A DNA stretch of 64,000 nt, taken from Geothrix sp. 21YS21S-2 (GTDB taxonomy: Bacteria; Acidobacteriota; Holophagae; Holophagales; Holophagaceae). The stretch spans positions 2,080,001 to 2,144,000 of the forward strand of contig NZ_CP132910.1 in assembly GCF_030846775.1 (NCBI RefSeq), written 5' to 3'. The notes beneath the pieces were generated by a model that saw only the letters and a list, made by a program, of their open reading frames with translations, had not been told where the DNA came from and did no database searches. Below are positions 53,341-61,388 of this stretch, in pieces (positions within the stretch are counted from its first letter, which is position 1; each line of letters begins with the position of its first letter). The position numbers and the translations under genes are program-made.

Positions 53341-53415
53341 AATTATTACACTCGATTTTAGTGCAATGCCTGCATTCCATGACCAATATAGTATCTGTTC
53401 CGGCAAGGCAGACCC

Positions 53416-54105
53416 ATGTCCCAGACCGAAAATTCCGCCCCGCCCCCGCGTTACGCCGAAGGCCTGCTCCGCTACAAGCATGGCGACCGGGAGGGGGCCC
53501 TCGCCTTCTTCGCGGACCTCGCCCTTTCCCTTCCCGGCGACGCCCAGGCCCACTACCTCCACGGGCTCATCCTGTTCAGGCTGGCGCGGTTCGCCGAGGC
53601 CCAGGCGCCCCTGCGGCGGTCCGCGGACCTCTTCCCCGGGGAGGACGCCCTCATCAAGCTGGCCATGGCCCAGGGCCAGACCGGGAACATGCAGGCCTGC
53701 CTGGCGACCCTGGAGGAAGCCGCGCGCCGGCTTCCCGGGTCCGCCGAGGTTCGCGCCTTCCTGGGCACCACCCTGCGCTCCCTGGACCGGCTGGAGGAGG
53801 CCCTGGAGGCCTACGACGCCGCCCTGGCGAGGAACCCCGACCATGTGCCGGCCCTGTGGGGCCTGGGCCTGGCCCTGGGCATGCGGGACCGCCACGCCGA
53901 AGGCATGGCTGTGCTGCGCCGGGCCATCGCGCTGGACCCCGCCTTCCCTCCCCCCCACTTCCACCTCGGAGTCCTGGCCTGGGCAGCCGGCGACCCCGGG
54001 GAAACCCGCCGGCAGGAGACTCTGCTCCGGACGCTGGCCCCCAGCTACGCCGACCGCCTGGCCCAGATCATGACCCCCGAAAGGACGCCCCATGAAGCCG
54101 TCTGA
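53416..54105 (+). CDS. Tetratricopeptide-repeat protein
   Basis: A 229-residue soluble protein made of about six TPR units (for example AHYLHGLILFRLARFAEAQAPLRRSADLFPG, given here only to its repeat pattern of A-x-G-L and F/Y-A-x-A-x-x residues). No signal peptide or catalytic motif. It overlaps the next gene by 14 bases, and that gene overlaps the following one, so the three form a tightly coupled unit. TPR proteins act as binding scaffolds, and the likely partners are the two downstream proteins. It is divergent from the decarboxylase operon. Confidence 0.82.
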   Translation: MSQTENSAPPPRYAEGLLRYKHGDREGALAFFADLALSLPGDAQAHYLHGLILFRLARFAEAQAPLRRSADLFPGEDALIKLAMAQGQTGNMQACLATLEEAARRLPGSAEVRAFLGTTLRSLDRLEEALEAYDAALARNPDHVPALWGLGLALGMRDRHAEGMAVLRRAIALDPAFPPPHFHLGVLAWAAGDPGETRRQETLLRTLAPSYADRLAQIMTPERTPHEAV

Positions 54106-54664
54106 CCTCGTCACCGAACCCCAGATCCAGCGCATCATCGACCTGGAGTGGCCCATGTTCCACAGCGTGAAGGCGAGCGAACCCGCCGCCTGCCAGGAGG
54201 AGGAGGGCACCTTCCGCCTCATGCGCTGGATGAGCCACTCCGTGCTCCCCCCCGAGGTCCTGGACCCCATGGAAGCCCAGCTGGTGGAGGCCACCGCCCA
54301 GGGCCGGAACCTGATGACCGAGAAGTACGCCCGCATGGCCGGCCAGATCCCGCCCCTCAGGGACACGCCCCTCATCGGCGAGATCGTGGCCGTGGAGGCG
54401 GACTGGATGCTGGCCGTGAACCGGCGCTACCCCCTGACCTTCACGGGGCGCGGCGACCAGTTCAGCACCTACATGGCCGCGGACCTGGAGACCTATTCGG
54501 ACGCGACCCTGCTCCAGTACCACGCCTTCATGCGTTCGGCCCAGGCCGAGGGGCGCAACCTCGTGGAGGAGCGGTACACGAACCTCTTCCAGCGCATGGG
54601 CTGGAGGGACATCGAGGCCAGCGAGGCGCAGACCCGCATGCAGAAGTTCAAGTGCTGCCAGTAG
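54092..54664 (+). CDS. DUF4125 family protein
   Basis: A 190-residue protein matching the DUF4125 family: it opens with LVTEPQIQRIIDLEWPMFHSV, has FRLMRWMSHSVLP, and ends with a block containing NLVEERYTNLFQRMGW. Function is unknown. Many conserved acidic residues and a GEIVAVEADWML helix suggest a helical bundle. The last residues (KFKCCQ) include two cysteines. AAGGA before the ATG is a fair ribosome-binding site. In other bacteria DUF4125 is found fused to or next to DUF4037, as here, so the two probably act together. Confidence 0.82.
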   Translation: MKPSDLVTEPQIQRIIDLEWPMFHSVKASEPAACQEEEGTFRLMRWMSHSVLPPEVLDPMEAQLVEATAQGRNLMTEKYARMAGQIPPLRDTPLIGEIVAVEADWMLAVNRRYPLTFTGRGDQFSTYMAADLETYSDATLLQYHAFMRSAQAEGRNLVEERYTNLFQRMGWRDIEASEAQTRMQKFKCCQ

Positions 54665-55524
54665 GCCTCGGGCTCTCCCGGCGCCTCTTCGAACGCGAGG
54701 TGGCGCCCCGGCTGGGGGGCCTCCCCGCGGCCGCGGGCCTGGTGGGGGAGGGTTCGGACTGCTTCGGCTTCGACGACGAGGTGTCCCGGGACCACGACTG
54801 GGGCCCCGCGGTGTGCCTCTGGTTCCGCCGCGGCGATCCCGCGGCCCCCCTGGAGGCGGTCCTCGCGGACCTGCCGCCGGTCTTCGAGGGGTACCCGGTG
54901 CGCGCCACCCCGGGGCGCACCGGCGTCCTGGAGGCGGGCGCCTTCTACCGCCGCTTCACGGGCCTGGAACGCCCCCCGGAGACCGCCGCGGAGTGGCTGG
55001 CCATCCCCGAGCACGCCCTGGCGGCCTGCACCAACGGCGAGGTCTTCGCGGACCGCTGCGGGGCCTTCACGGCCCACCGGCAGCGCCTCCTGGACCACTA
55101 CCCGGAACCGGTGCGCCTCCACAAGCTGGCCGCGTGCCTGGAGGCGGCGGCCCAGGCCGGGCAGTACAACCTGCCCCGGGCCCTGCGCCGCGGCGACGTG
55201 GTGGCCGCCGCCCTGGCCCAGGCCGCCTTCCTGCGCCACGCCATGGGCGCGGCCTACCTCCTGGCGCGCCGCTACCGGCCCTTCTCCAAGTGGATGTTCC
55301 GGGCCCTCCCGGATCCCGCCCTGGCCGCGGAACTGGAGGGGCTGGCGCGGGCGGGGACGCCAGGGGAGCGCGTCGACCGCGCGGAAGCGGCGTCGGCGAT
55401 CCTCGTCCAGGCTCTGGGCGGCCTCACCGGGAGCCGGGATACGTTCCTCCTGGCCCACGCCCGGGAACTCCGCCAGGGCCTGCCTGGCGAGCTGATGTCG
55501 ATGAACCCGAATGTGGATGGCTAG
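54652..55524 (+). CDS. DUF4037 protein, nucleotidyltransferase-like
   Basis: A 290-residue protein of the DUF4037 type. Near the N-terminus GEGSDCFGFDDEVSRDHDWGP has the G-S plus paired acidic residues of the minimal nucleotidyltransferase fold, so it may transfer a nucleotide to a protein or small molecule. The C-terminal 180 residues are helical. No ATG is suitable; a GTG at 54652 with AGAAG ahead overlaps the DUF4125 gene by 13 bases. The substrate is unknown, and the DUF4125 and TPR proteins are the obvious candidates. Confidence 0.78.
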   Translation: MLPVGLGLSRRLFEREVAPRLGGLPAAAGLVGEGSDCFGFDDEVSRDHDWGPAVCLWFRRGDPAAPLEAVLADLPPVFEGYPVRATPGRTGVLEAGAFYRRFTGLERPPETAAEWLAIPEHALAACTNGEVFADRCGAFTAHRQRLLDHYPEPVRLHKLAACLEAAAQAGQYNLPRALRRGDVVAAALAQAAFLRHAMGAAYLLARRYRPFSKWMFRALPDPALAAELEGLARAGTPGERVDRAEAASAILVQALGGLTGSRDTFLLAHARELRQGLPGELMSMNPNVDG

Positions 55525-55585
55525 GCAAACCAAGAGAAAGGCCCGGCCAGGCCTTATCCTGCCCTTTCCCCTCAATCGGATTCAT

Positions 55586-55600
55586 GGGATGGACGGGGAT
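55586..55600 (+). repeat. Short repeat related to the group II intron target
   Basis: GGGATGGACGGGGAT, lying in the gap after the DUF4037 gene, repeats the core of the sequence that flanks the intron at 29145-29159 (inverted there). Only the core is shared. It may be one copy of a dispersed repeat. Confidence 0.4.
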
Positions 55601-55650
55601 CTTCCTGCCCTTAACAACCCCCTTCTTCCCGAGTCCGGGAAACCCCGGGG

Positions 55651-57258
55651 CTACCGGCTCGCCAGGAACTCGGCATAGGACCCCTGGAAGTCCTCGATCC
55701 CCGCTTCCGTGACCGACCACACCCGCGTCGCCACATCGTGGAGCAGCCCTTCGTCGTGGGTGACCAGCAGCAGGGTGCCGGGGTAGTCCTTCAGCGCCGA
55801 GTTGAGGGCGATGACGGCCTCCAGGTCCAGGTGGTTGGTGGGTTCGTCCAGCACCAGGAAATTGGGCTTCTGGAGCATGAGCTTGCAGAACATCAGCCGG
55901 CAGGCCTCGCCGCCGGAGAGGACCCCGGTGTCCTTCAGGCCCTCGTCCCCCGTGAACAGCATCTGCCCCAGCACCTTCCGGATGGTCTCCAGCGAGGCCT
56001 CGGGATCGAACTGCCGCAGCCAGTCCACCAGCGTGTGGCCGGCGGGGATGGATTCGCGGAAGTCCTGGGCGAAGTAGCCGACGTCCACGCCGTGGCCCCA
56101 CTTCACATCCCCGGAATCGAGGCCACGATCCGCCTCCGTGACGCCGGGGGCGCCTTCCAGCAGGGCCTTGAGCAGGGTCGACTTGCCCGAGCCGTTCCGG
56201 CCCGCCAGGGCGATCTTCTCGCCCCGGGCGACGGCGGCGGTGAACGAGCGCACCACCTCGATGCGGCCGTCCTCGCCGTCGTAGCCCTTGCAGACGCCCT
56301 CCAGGGCCAGGGGATGCCTGCCGCCGGGCACCTCCGCGCCGAACCGGAGGTGGGGCCGCTGGATGTTGGTGGAGGCCAGGTCGTCCAGGGCCAGGCGCTC
56401 CACTTCCTTGCGCCGGGAGTTCACCTGGCTGGAGCGGGTGCCGGCCCCGAAGCGCTGGATGAAACCCTCCAGCTGGCCGATCTTCTTCTCCCGCTGCTCG
56501 TTCTCGGATTCCTTCCGGGTGCGCACTTCCAGCTTCTGGGTGACCATGTCGTCGTAGCCGCCTGTGTACTGGGTGATGGTCTGGTAGTCGATGTCGGCGA
56601 TGCGGTTGCAGACGGCGTTCAGGAAATGGCGGTCGTGGGAGATGACGATGACCGTGCCCTTGAACCGGGCCAGGAACCCCTCCAGCCAGTGGATGGACTC
56701 CAGGTCCAGGTGGTTGGTGGGTTCGTCCAGGAGCAGGGCCCCGGGATTGCCGAACAGCGCCTGGGCCAGCAGGACCCGGACCTTCTGGCCGCCCTGGACC
56801 TCGCCCATGGCGCGCTCGTGGAGCTGCTCCGGCACGCCCAGCCCCTCCAGCAGGATGGCCGCGTCGCCCTCGGCGGTGTAGCCGTCCTCGTCGGCGACGA
56901 TGCCTTCCAGGACGCCAAGGCGCATGCCGTCGGCGTCGGTGATCCCGGCCTTGGAATAGATCAGGTCCCGCTCGTGGAGCGCGTCCCACAGGACCTTGTT
57001 GCCCATGATGACGGTATCCACCACCCGGTACCGGTCGAAGGCGAACTGGTCCTGGGCCAGCACGCCCATGTTCCCGGGCCGCTGGATGGTGCCGGCCGAC
57101 GCCTCGATCTCGCCCGTGAAGACCTTCATCAGGGTGGACTTGCCGCTGCCGTTGGGACCGGTGAGGCCGTAGCGCCGCCCCTTCTGGAAGGTGGTGGTGA
57201 CGTTCTCGAACAGGATCCTGGCGCCGAAGCGCATCGTCACATTCTGTACTGCAAGCAT
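55651..57258 (-). CDS. ybiT: ABC-F ATPase, YbiT type
   Basis: A 535-residue protein with two ABC ATPase domains and no membrane segments. Domain 1 has GPNGSGKSTLMK and LLDEPTNHLDLESIHWLEGFL; domain 2 has GRNGSGKSTLLK, LSGGEACRL and LDEPTNHLDLEAVIALN. The signature of domain 1 is divergent (GEVQGGQKVR). The P-site linker lies between them. Alignment by eye to E. coli YbiT is close throughout (QDQFAFDRYRVVDTVIMG). YbiT acts on ribosomes and tunes translation. The ATG at 57258 begins where similarity starts; longer frames upstream are spurious. Confidence 0.9.
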   Translation of the reverse strand: MLAVQNVTMRFGARILFENVTTTFQKGRRYGLTGPNGSGKSTLMKVFTGEIEASAGTIQRPGNMGVLAQDQFAFDRYRVVDTVIMGNKVLWDALHERDLIYSKAGITDADGMRLGVLEGIVADEDGYTAEGDAAILLEGLGVPEQLHERAMGEVQGGQKVRVLLAQALFGNPGALLLDEPTNHLDLESIHWLEGFLARFKGTVIVISHDRHFLNAVCNRIADIDYQTITQYTGGYDDMVTQKLEVRTRKESENEQREKKIGQLEGFIQRFGAGTRSSQVNSRRKEVERLALDDLASTNIQRPHLRFGAEVPGGRHPLALEGVCKGYDGEDGRIEVVRSFTAAVARGEKIALAGRNGSGKSTLLKALLEGAPGVTEADRGLDSGDVKWGHGVDVGYFAQDFRESIPAGHTLVDWLRQFDPEASLETIRKVLGQMLFTGDEGLKDTGVLSGGEACRLMFCKLMLQKPNFLVLDEPTNHLDLEAVIALNSALKDYPGTLLLVTHDEGLLHDVATRVWSVTEAGIEDFQGSYAEFLASR

Positions 57259-57323
57259 CCAGGTCCCCGCAAACCTATGATTATAGCGGAAACATGTAAA
57301 AAATCGAGGGTTATTCCTGCGGC

Positions 57324-58364
57324 CTAGGTACGGGACAGCCTCCGGCCAAGTCCCATCATCGGCTTCTCGATGAAGCGGAAGGTCAGCGCGGAGAGCCCGA
57401 TGGTCAGCGCCAGCCCCAGGAAGAACCCCGTCCAGGGCCCCAGGCCCCCGGGCACGGCGTGCAGGAGTCCCTCCTGCACCAGGGGGTGGAGCAGGTACAC
57501 CGAGTAGCTCACCTCGCCCAGGAACTTGCCGGCGGTCTTCACCAGGGAGTCGGGGAAGTCGTAGAACGCGAACACGGCCACCGCGGCGAAGCAGACGAGG
57601 CAGAAGTAGTAGCGGGGCCAGCCCACCATGATCTCGAAGTCGTCGTAGAAGTTCCGGTGCCGCAGGGTGAAGGCCAGCACCAGGGCGAGGCAGAGGCCCA
57701 GGAACTGGAGCGTGGTGAGGCGGCCCTTCCAGGCCAGCCGGGCCTGGGCGACGAGCCCGCCCATGAGGAAGAGGAAGGCGTGGTTGGCGACCTGGACGTA
57801 GGCGTGGAACTTCATGTCGCCGTCGAAGGAGGCCTGGGGGACGTAGGTGAAGGACCAGGGCGCCGACAGGGCCAGGAGGGCCAGGGTGCCCACCGCGAGG
57901 AAGGGCTTCCACCGCGCCGCGGCCCAGGCCAGGAGGGGGAAGGCCAGGTAGAAGACGTACTCCATGCCGATGGACCAGCCCCCGGTCACCAGGGAGTGGT
58001 TGGGGTGGATGAGCCCGAAGGTGAAGGTGCCGTTCTCCGCGACCATGCGCAGGGTGTGGCCGGGCCCCGCCTCGAGGCCGAAGACGAGGTTGGCGGCCAC
58101 GGCCAGGTAGTAGAGCGGCGCGATGCGGAAGAACCGCTTCAGGTGGAAGTCCCGCAGCCCGCGCCCGGTGAGGACCTCCGCCCCGTACAGGTAGAAGAAG
58201 CAGAAGCCGCTGATGATGAAGAAGCCCTCCACGCCGTAGGCGCCCACCTTCTTGGTGGTGTAGGCGGCGAACTGGCCCGCGGGGAACACCGGATACCAGT
58301 TGGCGAAGTGGTAGATGGCCACCGCGAAGGCCATCAGCCCCCGGAAGATGTCCAGGGAGTCCAC
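57324..58364 (-). CDS. Membrane acyltransferase, acyltransferase-3 family
   Basis: A 346-residue protein with about ten membrane helices. The N-terminal SLDIFRGLMAFAVAIYHF carries the catalytic His of the family, and FFIISGFCFFYLYG and HLKRFFRIAPLYY are the next conserved blocks. Members O-acylate sugars or lipids on the cell surface; the acceptor here is unknown. The start is a GTG at 58364 with AAGG upstream; a stop lies eleven codons further up, so no ATG is available. It follows purM by 19 bases and is probably in the same transcript, an odd pairing. Confidence 0.85.
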   Translation of the reverse strand: MDSLDIFRGLMAFAVAIYHFANWYPVFPAGQFAAYTTKKVGAYGVEGFFIISGFCFFYLYGAEVLTGRGLRDFHLKRFFRIAPLYYLAVAANLVFGLEAGPGHTLRMVAENGTFTFGLIHPNHSLVTGGWSIGMEYVFYLAFPLLAWAAARWKPFLAVGTLALLALSAPWSFTYVPQASFDGDMKFHAYVQVANHAFLFLMGGLVAQARLAWKGRLTTLQFLGLCLALVLAFTLRHRNFYDDFEIMVGWPRYYFCLVCFAAVAVFAFYDFPDSLVKTAGKFLGEVSYSVYLLHPLVQEGLLHAVPGGLGPWTGFFLGLALTIGLSALTFRFIEKPMMGLGRRLSRT

Positions 58365-58383
58365 CCGGGCCTTGGACGTGGGC

Positions 58384-59421
58384 TCAGCGATAGGTCACCT
58401 TCCCGGTCCCCTGCGCCAGTTCGCCCAGGACCCACGGGGCCTCGCCGGCCTCGCGCAGGTCCTTCAGCACCTCCCCGGCGCCGGCCGCGGGGGCGATGAG
58501 CACCATGCCCACGCCCAGGTTGAACGAGCGCCGGGCGTCGTCCAGGGGCAGGCCCGCGCGTTCCATGAGGAACCGGAAGAGGGCCGGGACCTCCCAGCTG
58601 GACGTGTCGATGGCGGCGTCCAGGTGGGACGGGAGGACGCGGGGGAGGTTGTCCGTGAGGCCCCCGCCGGTGATGTGGGCCATGCCGACGAGCCGTTTCG
58701 CGCGCACCAGGGGGAGCACGGGCCGCAGGTAGCTGCGGTGCACGGCCAGGAGGGCCTGGGCCACGGTCTGGTCCGTGCCGGGGAGAAGGTCGTCCACCTT
58801 GAGCCCGGCCAGTTCGAAGCAGACCTTCCGGGCCAGGGAGTACCCGTTGGTGTGCAGGCCCGAGGAGCGCAGGCCGATGAGGACGTCCCCGGGGGCCATG
58901 GCGGAAAGGCGCGGCAGGAGCAGGGGCTCGTCCACCACGCCGACGATGGTCCCGGCCACGTCCACCTCGCCCTCCGCGTAGACCCCGGGCATCTCCGCCA
59001 TCTCGCCGCCGATGAGGGCCAGGCCCCCCTCGGAGCAGGCCCCGGCCATGCCGCGGACGATCTGCTCGATGACCGCGGGCTCCAGGCGCTGGGCGGCCAC
59101 GTAGTCCAGGAAGAAGAGGGGCCTTGCGCCCTGCACCAGGATGTCGTTGATGCAGTGGTTGACCAGGTCGGCGCCCACGGTGTCCCAGGTGCCGGCGAGG
59201 CGGGCCACCTTCATCTTGGTGCCCACGCCGTCCATGGAGCTGACCAGGATGGGGTCCCCCTCCTCGAACTTCGCGGAATAGAGGCCTCCGAAGAGGCCCA
59301 GGTCGCTGCGGACGCCGGGGGTCCGGGTGGCCTTCACGAGGGGCTTGATCCGGGCCAGGGCGTCGTCCTGGCGGTTGATGTCCACGCCGGAGGCGGCGTA
59401 GGTGACTTTGGTCTCGGGCAT
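58384..59421 (-). CDS. purM: Phosphoribosylformylglycinamidine cyclo-ligase
   Basis: A 345-residue AIR synthetase, step five of purine synthesis. Conserved blocks include TYAASGVDINRQDDALARI at the start, ILVSSMDGVGTKMKVA, VNHCINDILVQGARPLFFLDY, GGEMAEMPGVY and the C-terminal HITGGGLTDNLPRVLP. GGAGAG before the ATG at 59421 sets the start. It is the first gene of a two-gene run with the acyltransferase. No other purine gene is adjacent. Confidence 0.96.
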   Translation of the reverse strand: MPETKVTYAASGVDINRQDDALARIKPLVKATRTPGVRSDLGLFGGLYSAKFEEGDPILVSSMDGVGTKMKVARLAGTWDTVGADLVNHCINDILVQGARPLFFLDYVAAQRLEPAVIEQIVRGMAGACSEGGLALIGGEMAEMPGVYAEGEVDVAGTIVGVVDEPLLLPRLSAMAPGDVLIGLRSSGLHTNGYSLARKVCFELAGLKVDDLLPGTDQTVAQALLAVHRSYLRPVLPLVRAKRLVGMAHITGGGLTDNLPRVLPSHLDAAIDTSSWEVPALFRFLMERAGLPLDDARRSFNLGVGMVLIAPAAGAGEVLKDLREAGEAPWVLGELAQGTGKVTYR

Positions 59422-59513
59422 GGAACTCTCCAGGCTCCGATGATCCCACAAGAAAGGCCGGATTTGCCCTATCGGAACCGCCCCACCCTGCCGATAAGCA
59501 GACCAGGTGGACC

Positions 59514-60101
59514 ATGACCATCGACGCGACCTCCGCACTCAGCACCTACAGCTACCAGTCGACCCTGGCCACGACGAGCCGGGCGAACGCGGTCTTCCAG
59601 GTCCTGGCCCAGGCCTATTCCAACGCCCAGGGCACCTCCTCCGACCCCCTCACGTCCCTGATCAGCCAGACCAACAACGCCCCCCTGGTCTCGGCGATCT
59701 ATACCCAGGGCAAGGCCCTCCAGGCCGCCGGCACGGCCGACGCCGACACCACCGCCACCGGGCTCCTGGGCCTCAGCACCTCCCAGCTCGTCTCCGGCCT
59801 CTCCAGCACGACCAGCTCCTCCTCCCTGTCCGAGCTGTTCGGGGACAGCTCGGCGGGGCTCTCGGGATTCGGCCCGGCCACCGCCAGCGGCTCGGCCCTC
59901 GCCCTCCTGGCGGCCCAGGCCCAGAAGGCCTACGGCGGCGGGAACCTCACGGCGGACGCCGCGTCCCAGGCCGCCGCCAATGCCGCCGCGGCCGACAAGA
60001 CCTCCGGAGCGGGCACGTCCACCAGCCAGACCTACCTGCTCCAGGCTTCGGCGGCCGCCCAGTTGGCCGCAATGAACAACACCTTCACCCTCCTGGCCTG
60101 A
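59514..60101 (+). CDS. Ser/Ala/Thr-rich protein of unknown function
   Basis: A 195-residue protein of low complexity: about half the residues are Ser, Ala, Thr or Gly, with no charged core and no signal peptide. Blocks such as QLVSGLSSTTSSSSLSELFG alternate with Ala/Gln-rich helices (QAAANAAAADKT). Composition resembles secreted rod, hook or surface proteins that leave by a leaderless route, but no family is recognised. AGGTGG before the ATG is a fair ribosome-binding site, and the frame is uninterrupted, so I judge it to be real. folE follows 31 bases later. Confidence 0.55.
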   Translation: MTIDATSALSTYSYQSTLATTSRANAVFQVLAQAYSNAQGTSSDPLTSLISQTNNAPLVSAIYTQGKALQAAGTADADTTATGLLGLSTSQLVSGLSSTTSSSSLSELFGDSSAGLSGFGPATASGSALALLAAQAQKAYGGGNLTADAASQAAANAAAADKTSGAGTSTSQTYLLQASAAAQLAAMNNTFTLLA

Positions 60102-60114
60102 TTGGTGGCACCCT

Positions 60115-60132
60115 GGACACCTGGAGGTGTCC
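60115..60132 (+). promoter_or_regulatory. Palindrome covering the folE ribosome-binding site
   Basis: GGACACCT-GG-AGGTGTCC is a perfect 8-bp dyad whose right arm contains the GGAGG ribosome-binding site and ends at the base before the ATG. T114 and the A of the ATG extend it to nine pairs. It could be a protein-binding operator or an RNA hairpin that hides the start. Confidence 0.55.
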
Positions 60133-60678
60133 ATGGCGTTCGACACGGCGGGTGCGGCGGCGGCGGTGAGGGAGCTCCTGAAGGCCTTCGGGGCGGACCC
60201 GGCCTCGCCCGAACTGGCCGAGACGCCCCAGCGGGTGGCGGATTTCTGGGCGGAACGCCTCGGGGGCTACGCGCAGGATCCGGCCCTGGAGCTGCAGCCC
60301 CTCCCCGGGGACCTGGCCCCCTGCCCCGTGATCCTTGAGCGGGTGCCCTTCGTGAGCACCTGCGAACACCATCTGGCCCCCTTCGAGGGCTACGCCACCA
60401 TCGGCTACCTCCCGGGGGAGGGCGGCACGGTGGGCCTCTCCAAGCTGGTCCGGGTCATCCAGGGCTTCGCCAACCGCCTCCAGGTGCAGGAGCGCCTCAC
60501 CCACCAGATCGCCCGGGCCCTGGAGACCCACCTGCGGCCCGCCGCCTGGGGGGTGAAGCTGGTGGCGGTGCACACCTGCATGTCCCACCGGGGCCTCAAG
60601 ACCCCCAATGTGCCCGTGACCACCGTGGTCCTGGGCGGCCAGTGGCTGGCCCACCCGCCGTCCAGTTTCAATTCTTAA
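60133..60678 (+). CDS. folE: GTP cyclohydrolase I
   Basis: A 181-residue type IA enzyme that makes dihydroneopterin triphosphate from GTP, the first step to folate. Zinc ligands are in STCEHHLAPFEG and HTCMSHRG. The substrate site residues in VGLSKLVRVIQGFANRLQVQERLT are all present. The ATG at 60133 lies five bases after GGAGG; a GTG at 60127 is inside that site and unlikely. No other folate gene is adjacent. Confidence 0.95.
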   Translation: MAFDTAGAAAAVRELLKAFGADPASPELAETPQRVADFWAERLGGYAQDPALELQPLPGDLAPCPVILERVPFVSTCEHHLAPFEGYATIGYLPGEGGTVGLSKLVRVIQGFANRLQVQERLTHQIARALETHLRPAAWGVKLVAVHTCMSHRGLKTPNVPVTTVVLGGQWLAHPPSSFNS

Positions 60679-60752
60679 GTAATTTGTTTTTCCGATCCCG
60701 ACTTGTTTGGTAGGATATACGCGACGCACTCGCGCATGCTTCGGAGGCATAC

Positions 60753-61331
60753 ATGGCTTATGAACCCAAGAATTACGATCATCTCAAGGGCGGCGCCCTC
60801 AAAGGCTTCAGCGACAGCCAGCTGGACCAGCACTTCACCCTCTATAAGGGCTACATCGCCAAGCTGAACGAGATCGAGTCCAAGCTGGCCGAGGCCGACA
60901 ACACCAAGCCCAACTACTCCTTCAACGAGTACACGGAGCTCAAGCGCCGCGAGGCCGTGGCCTTCAACGGCTCCTTCCTCCACGAGCTCTACTTCGAGAA
61001 CCTGGGCGCCAACGGCTCCATCTCCCCCGAGCTCCAGAAGGCCCTGGACGCGCAGGGCGGCAAGGACAAGCTCGTCGCCGACCTCAAGGCCACCGCCCTG
61101 GGCGGCCCCGGCTGGGCCCTGCTCACCCGCAACCGCCGCGACGGCAAGCTCCACACCTACTTCGTCGCCGAGCACCACCTGGGCCTGCCCATCGAGCAGG
61201 ACCTGCTCCTGGTGCTGGACAGCTGGGAGCACGCCTTCATGGTGGACTACGGCATCAAGCGCCCCGACTACATCAACGCCTTCAACGAGAACATCAACTG
61301 GGCCGAGGTTTCCAAGCGCTTCGCGAAGTAG
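60753..61331 (+). CDS. sodB: Superoxide dismutase, iron/manganese type
   Basis: A 192-residue enzyme that converts superoxide to oxygen and peroxide. Metal ligands are His27 (LDQHFTLYKGY), His in NGSFLHELYFENL, and Asp and His in VLDSWEHAFMVDYG. The usual HFNGH-type block is replaced by AFNGSFLHEL, as in a divergent subgroup, so whether it uses iron or manganese is open. GGAGG eight bases before the ATG sets the start. A strong hairpin follows the gene. The AT-rich stretch at 60675-60720 is the probable promoter. Confidence 0.92.
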   Translation: MAYEPKNYDHLKGGALKGFSDSQLDQHFTLYKGYIAKLNEIESKLAEADNTKPNYSFNEYTELKRREAVAFNGSFLHELYFENLGANGSISPELQKALDAQGGKDKLVADLKATALGGPGWALLTRNRRDGKLHTYFVAEHHLGLPIEQDLLLVLDSWEHAFMVDYGIKRPDYINAFNENINWAEVSKRFAK

Positions 61332-61345
61332 GCCGCTCCGGTACC

Positions 61346-61376
61346 TGCGACGGGCCCCCACCGGGGGCCCGTCGCA
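61346..61376. terminator. Bidirectional terminator hairpin
   Basis: TGCGACGGGCCCCC and GGGGGCCCGTCGCA form a perfect 14-bp stem with a 3-base loop, in the 57-base gap between two convergent genes. There is no T-run on either side, so termination may be of the stem-only type. Confidence 0.75.
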
Positions 61377-61388
61377 TGTGCGCGGAAC

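Larger units (their letters stand above)
52994..53415. other. Regulatory region upstream of the decarboxylase operon
   Basis: About 420 bases between hpdB (leftward) and the TPR gene (rightward). The middle (53100-53380) is markedly AT-rich compared with its surroundings, as is common for regions bent during activator looping. It holds the -24/-12 promoter and a candidate activator site, listed separately. It also holds an imperfect inverted repeat (TTTTGAGCCCAA with TTTGGGACAAAA) near 53193-53225. Confidence 0.7.

Noticed and set aside
53023-53361. 112-codon open frame in the hpdB upstream region
   Set aside because: It lies across the sigma-54 promoter and AT-rich control region, has no ribosome-binding site and no protein-like composition.
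59490-59497. GCCGATAA resembling a sigma-28 flagellar -10 element ahead of the Ser/Ala-rich gene
   Set aside because: No TAAA-type -35 element at the required 11-base spacing, and the transcript leader would be very short.
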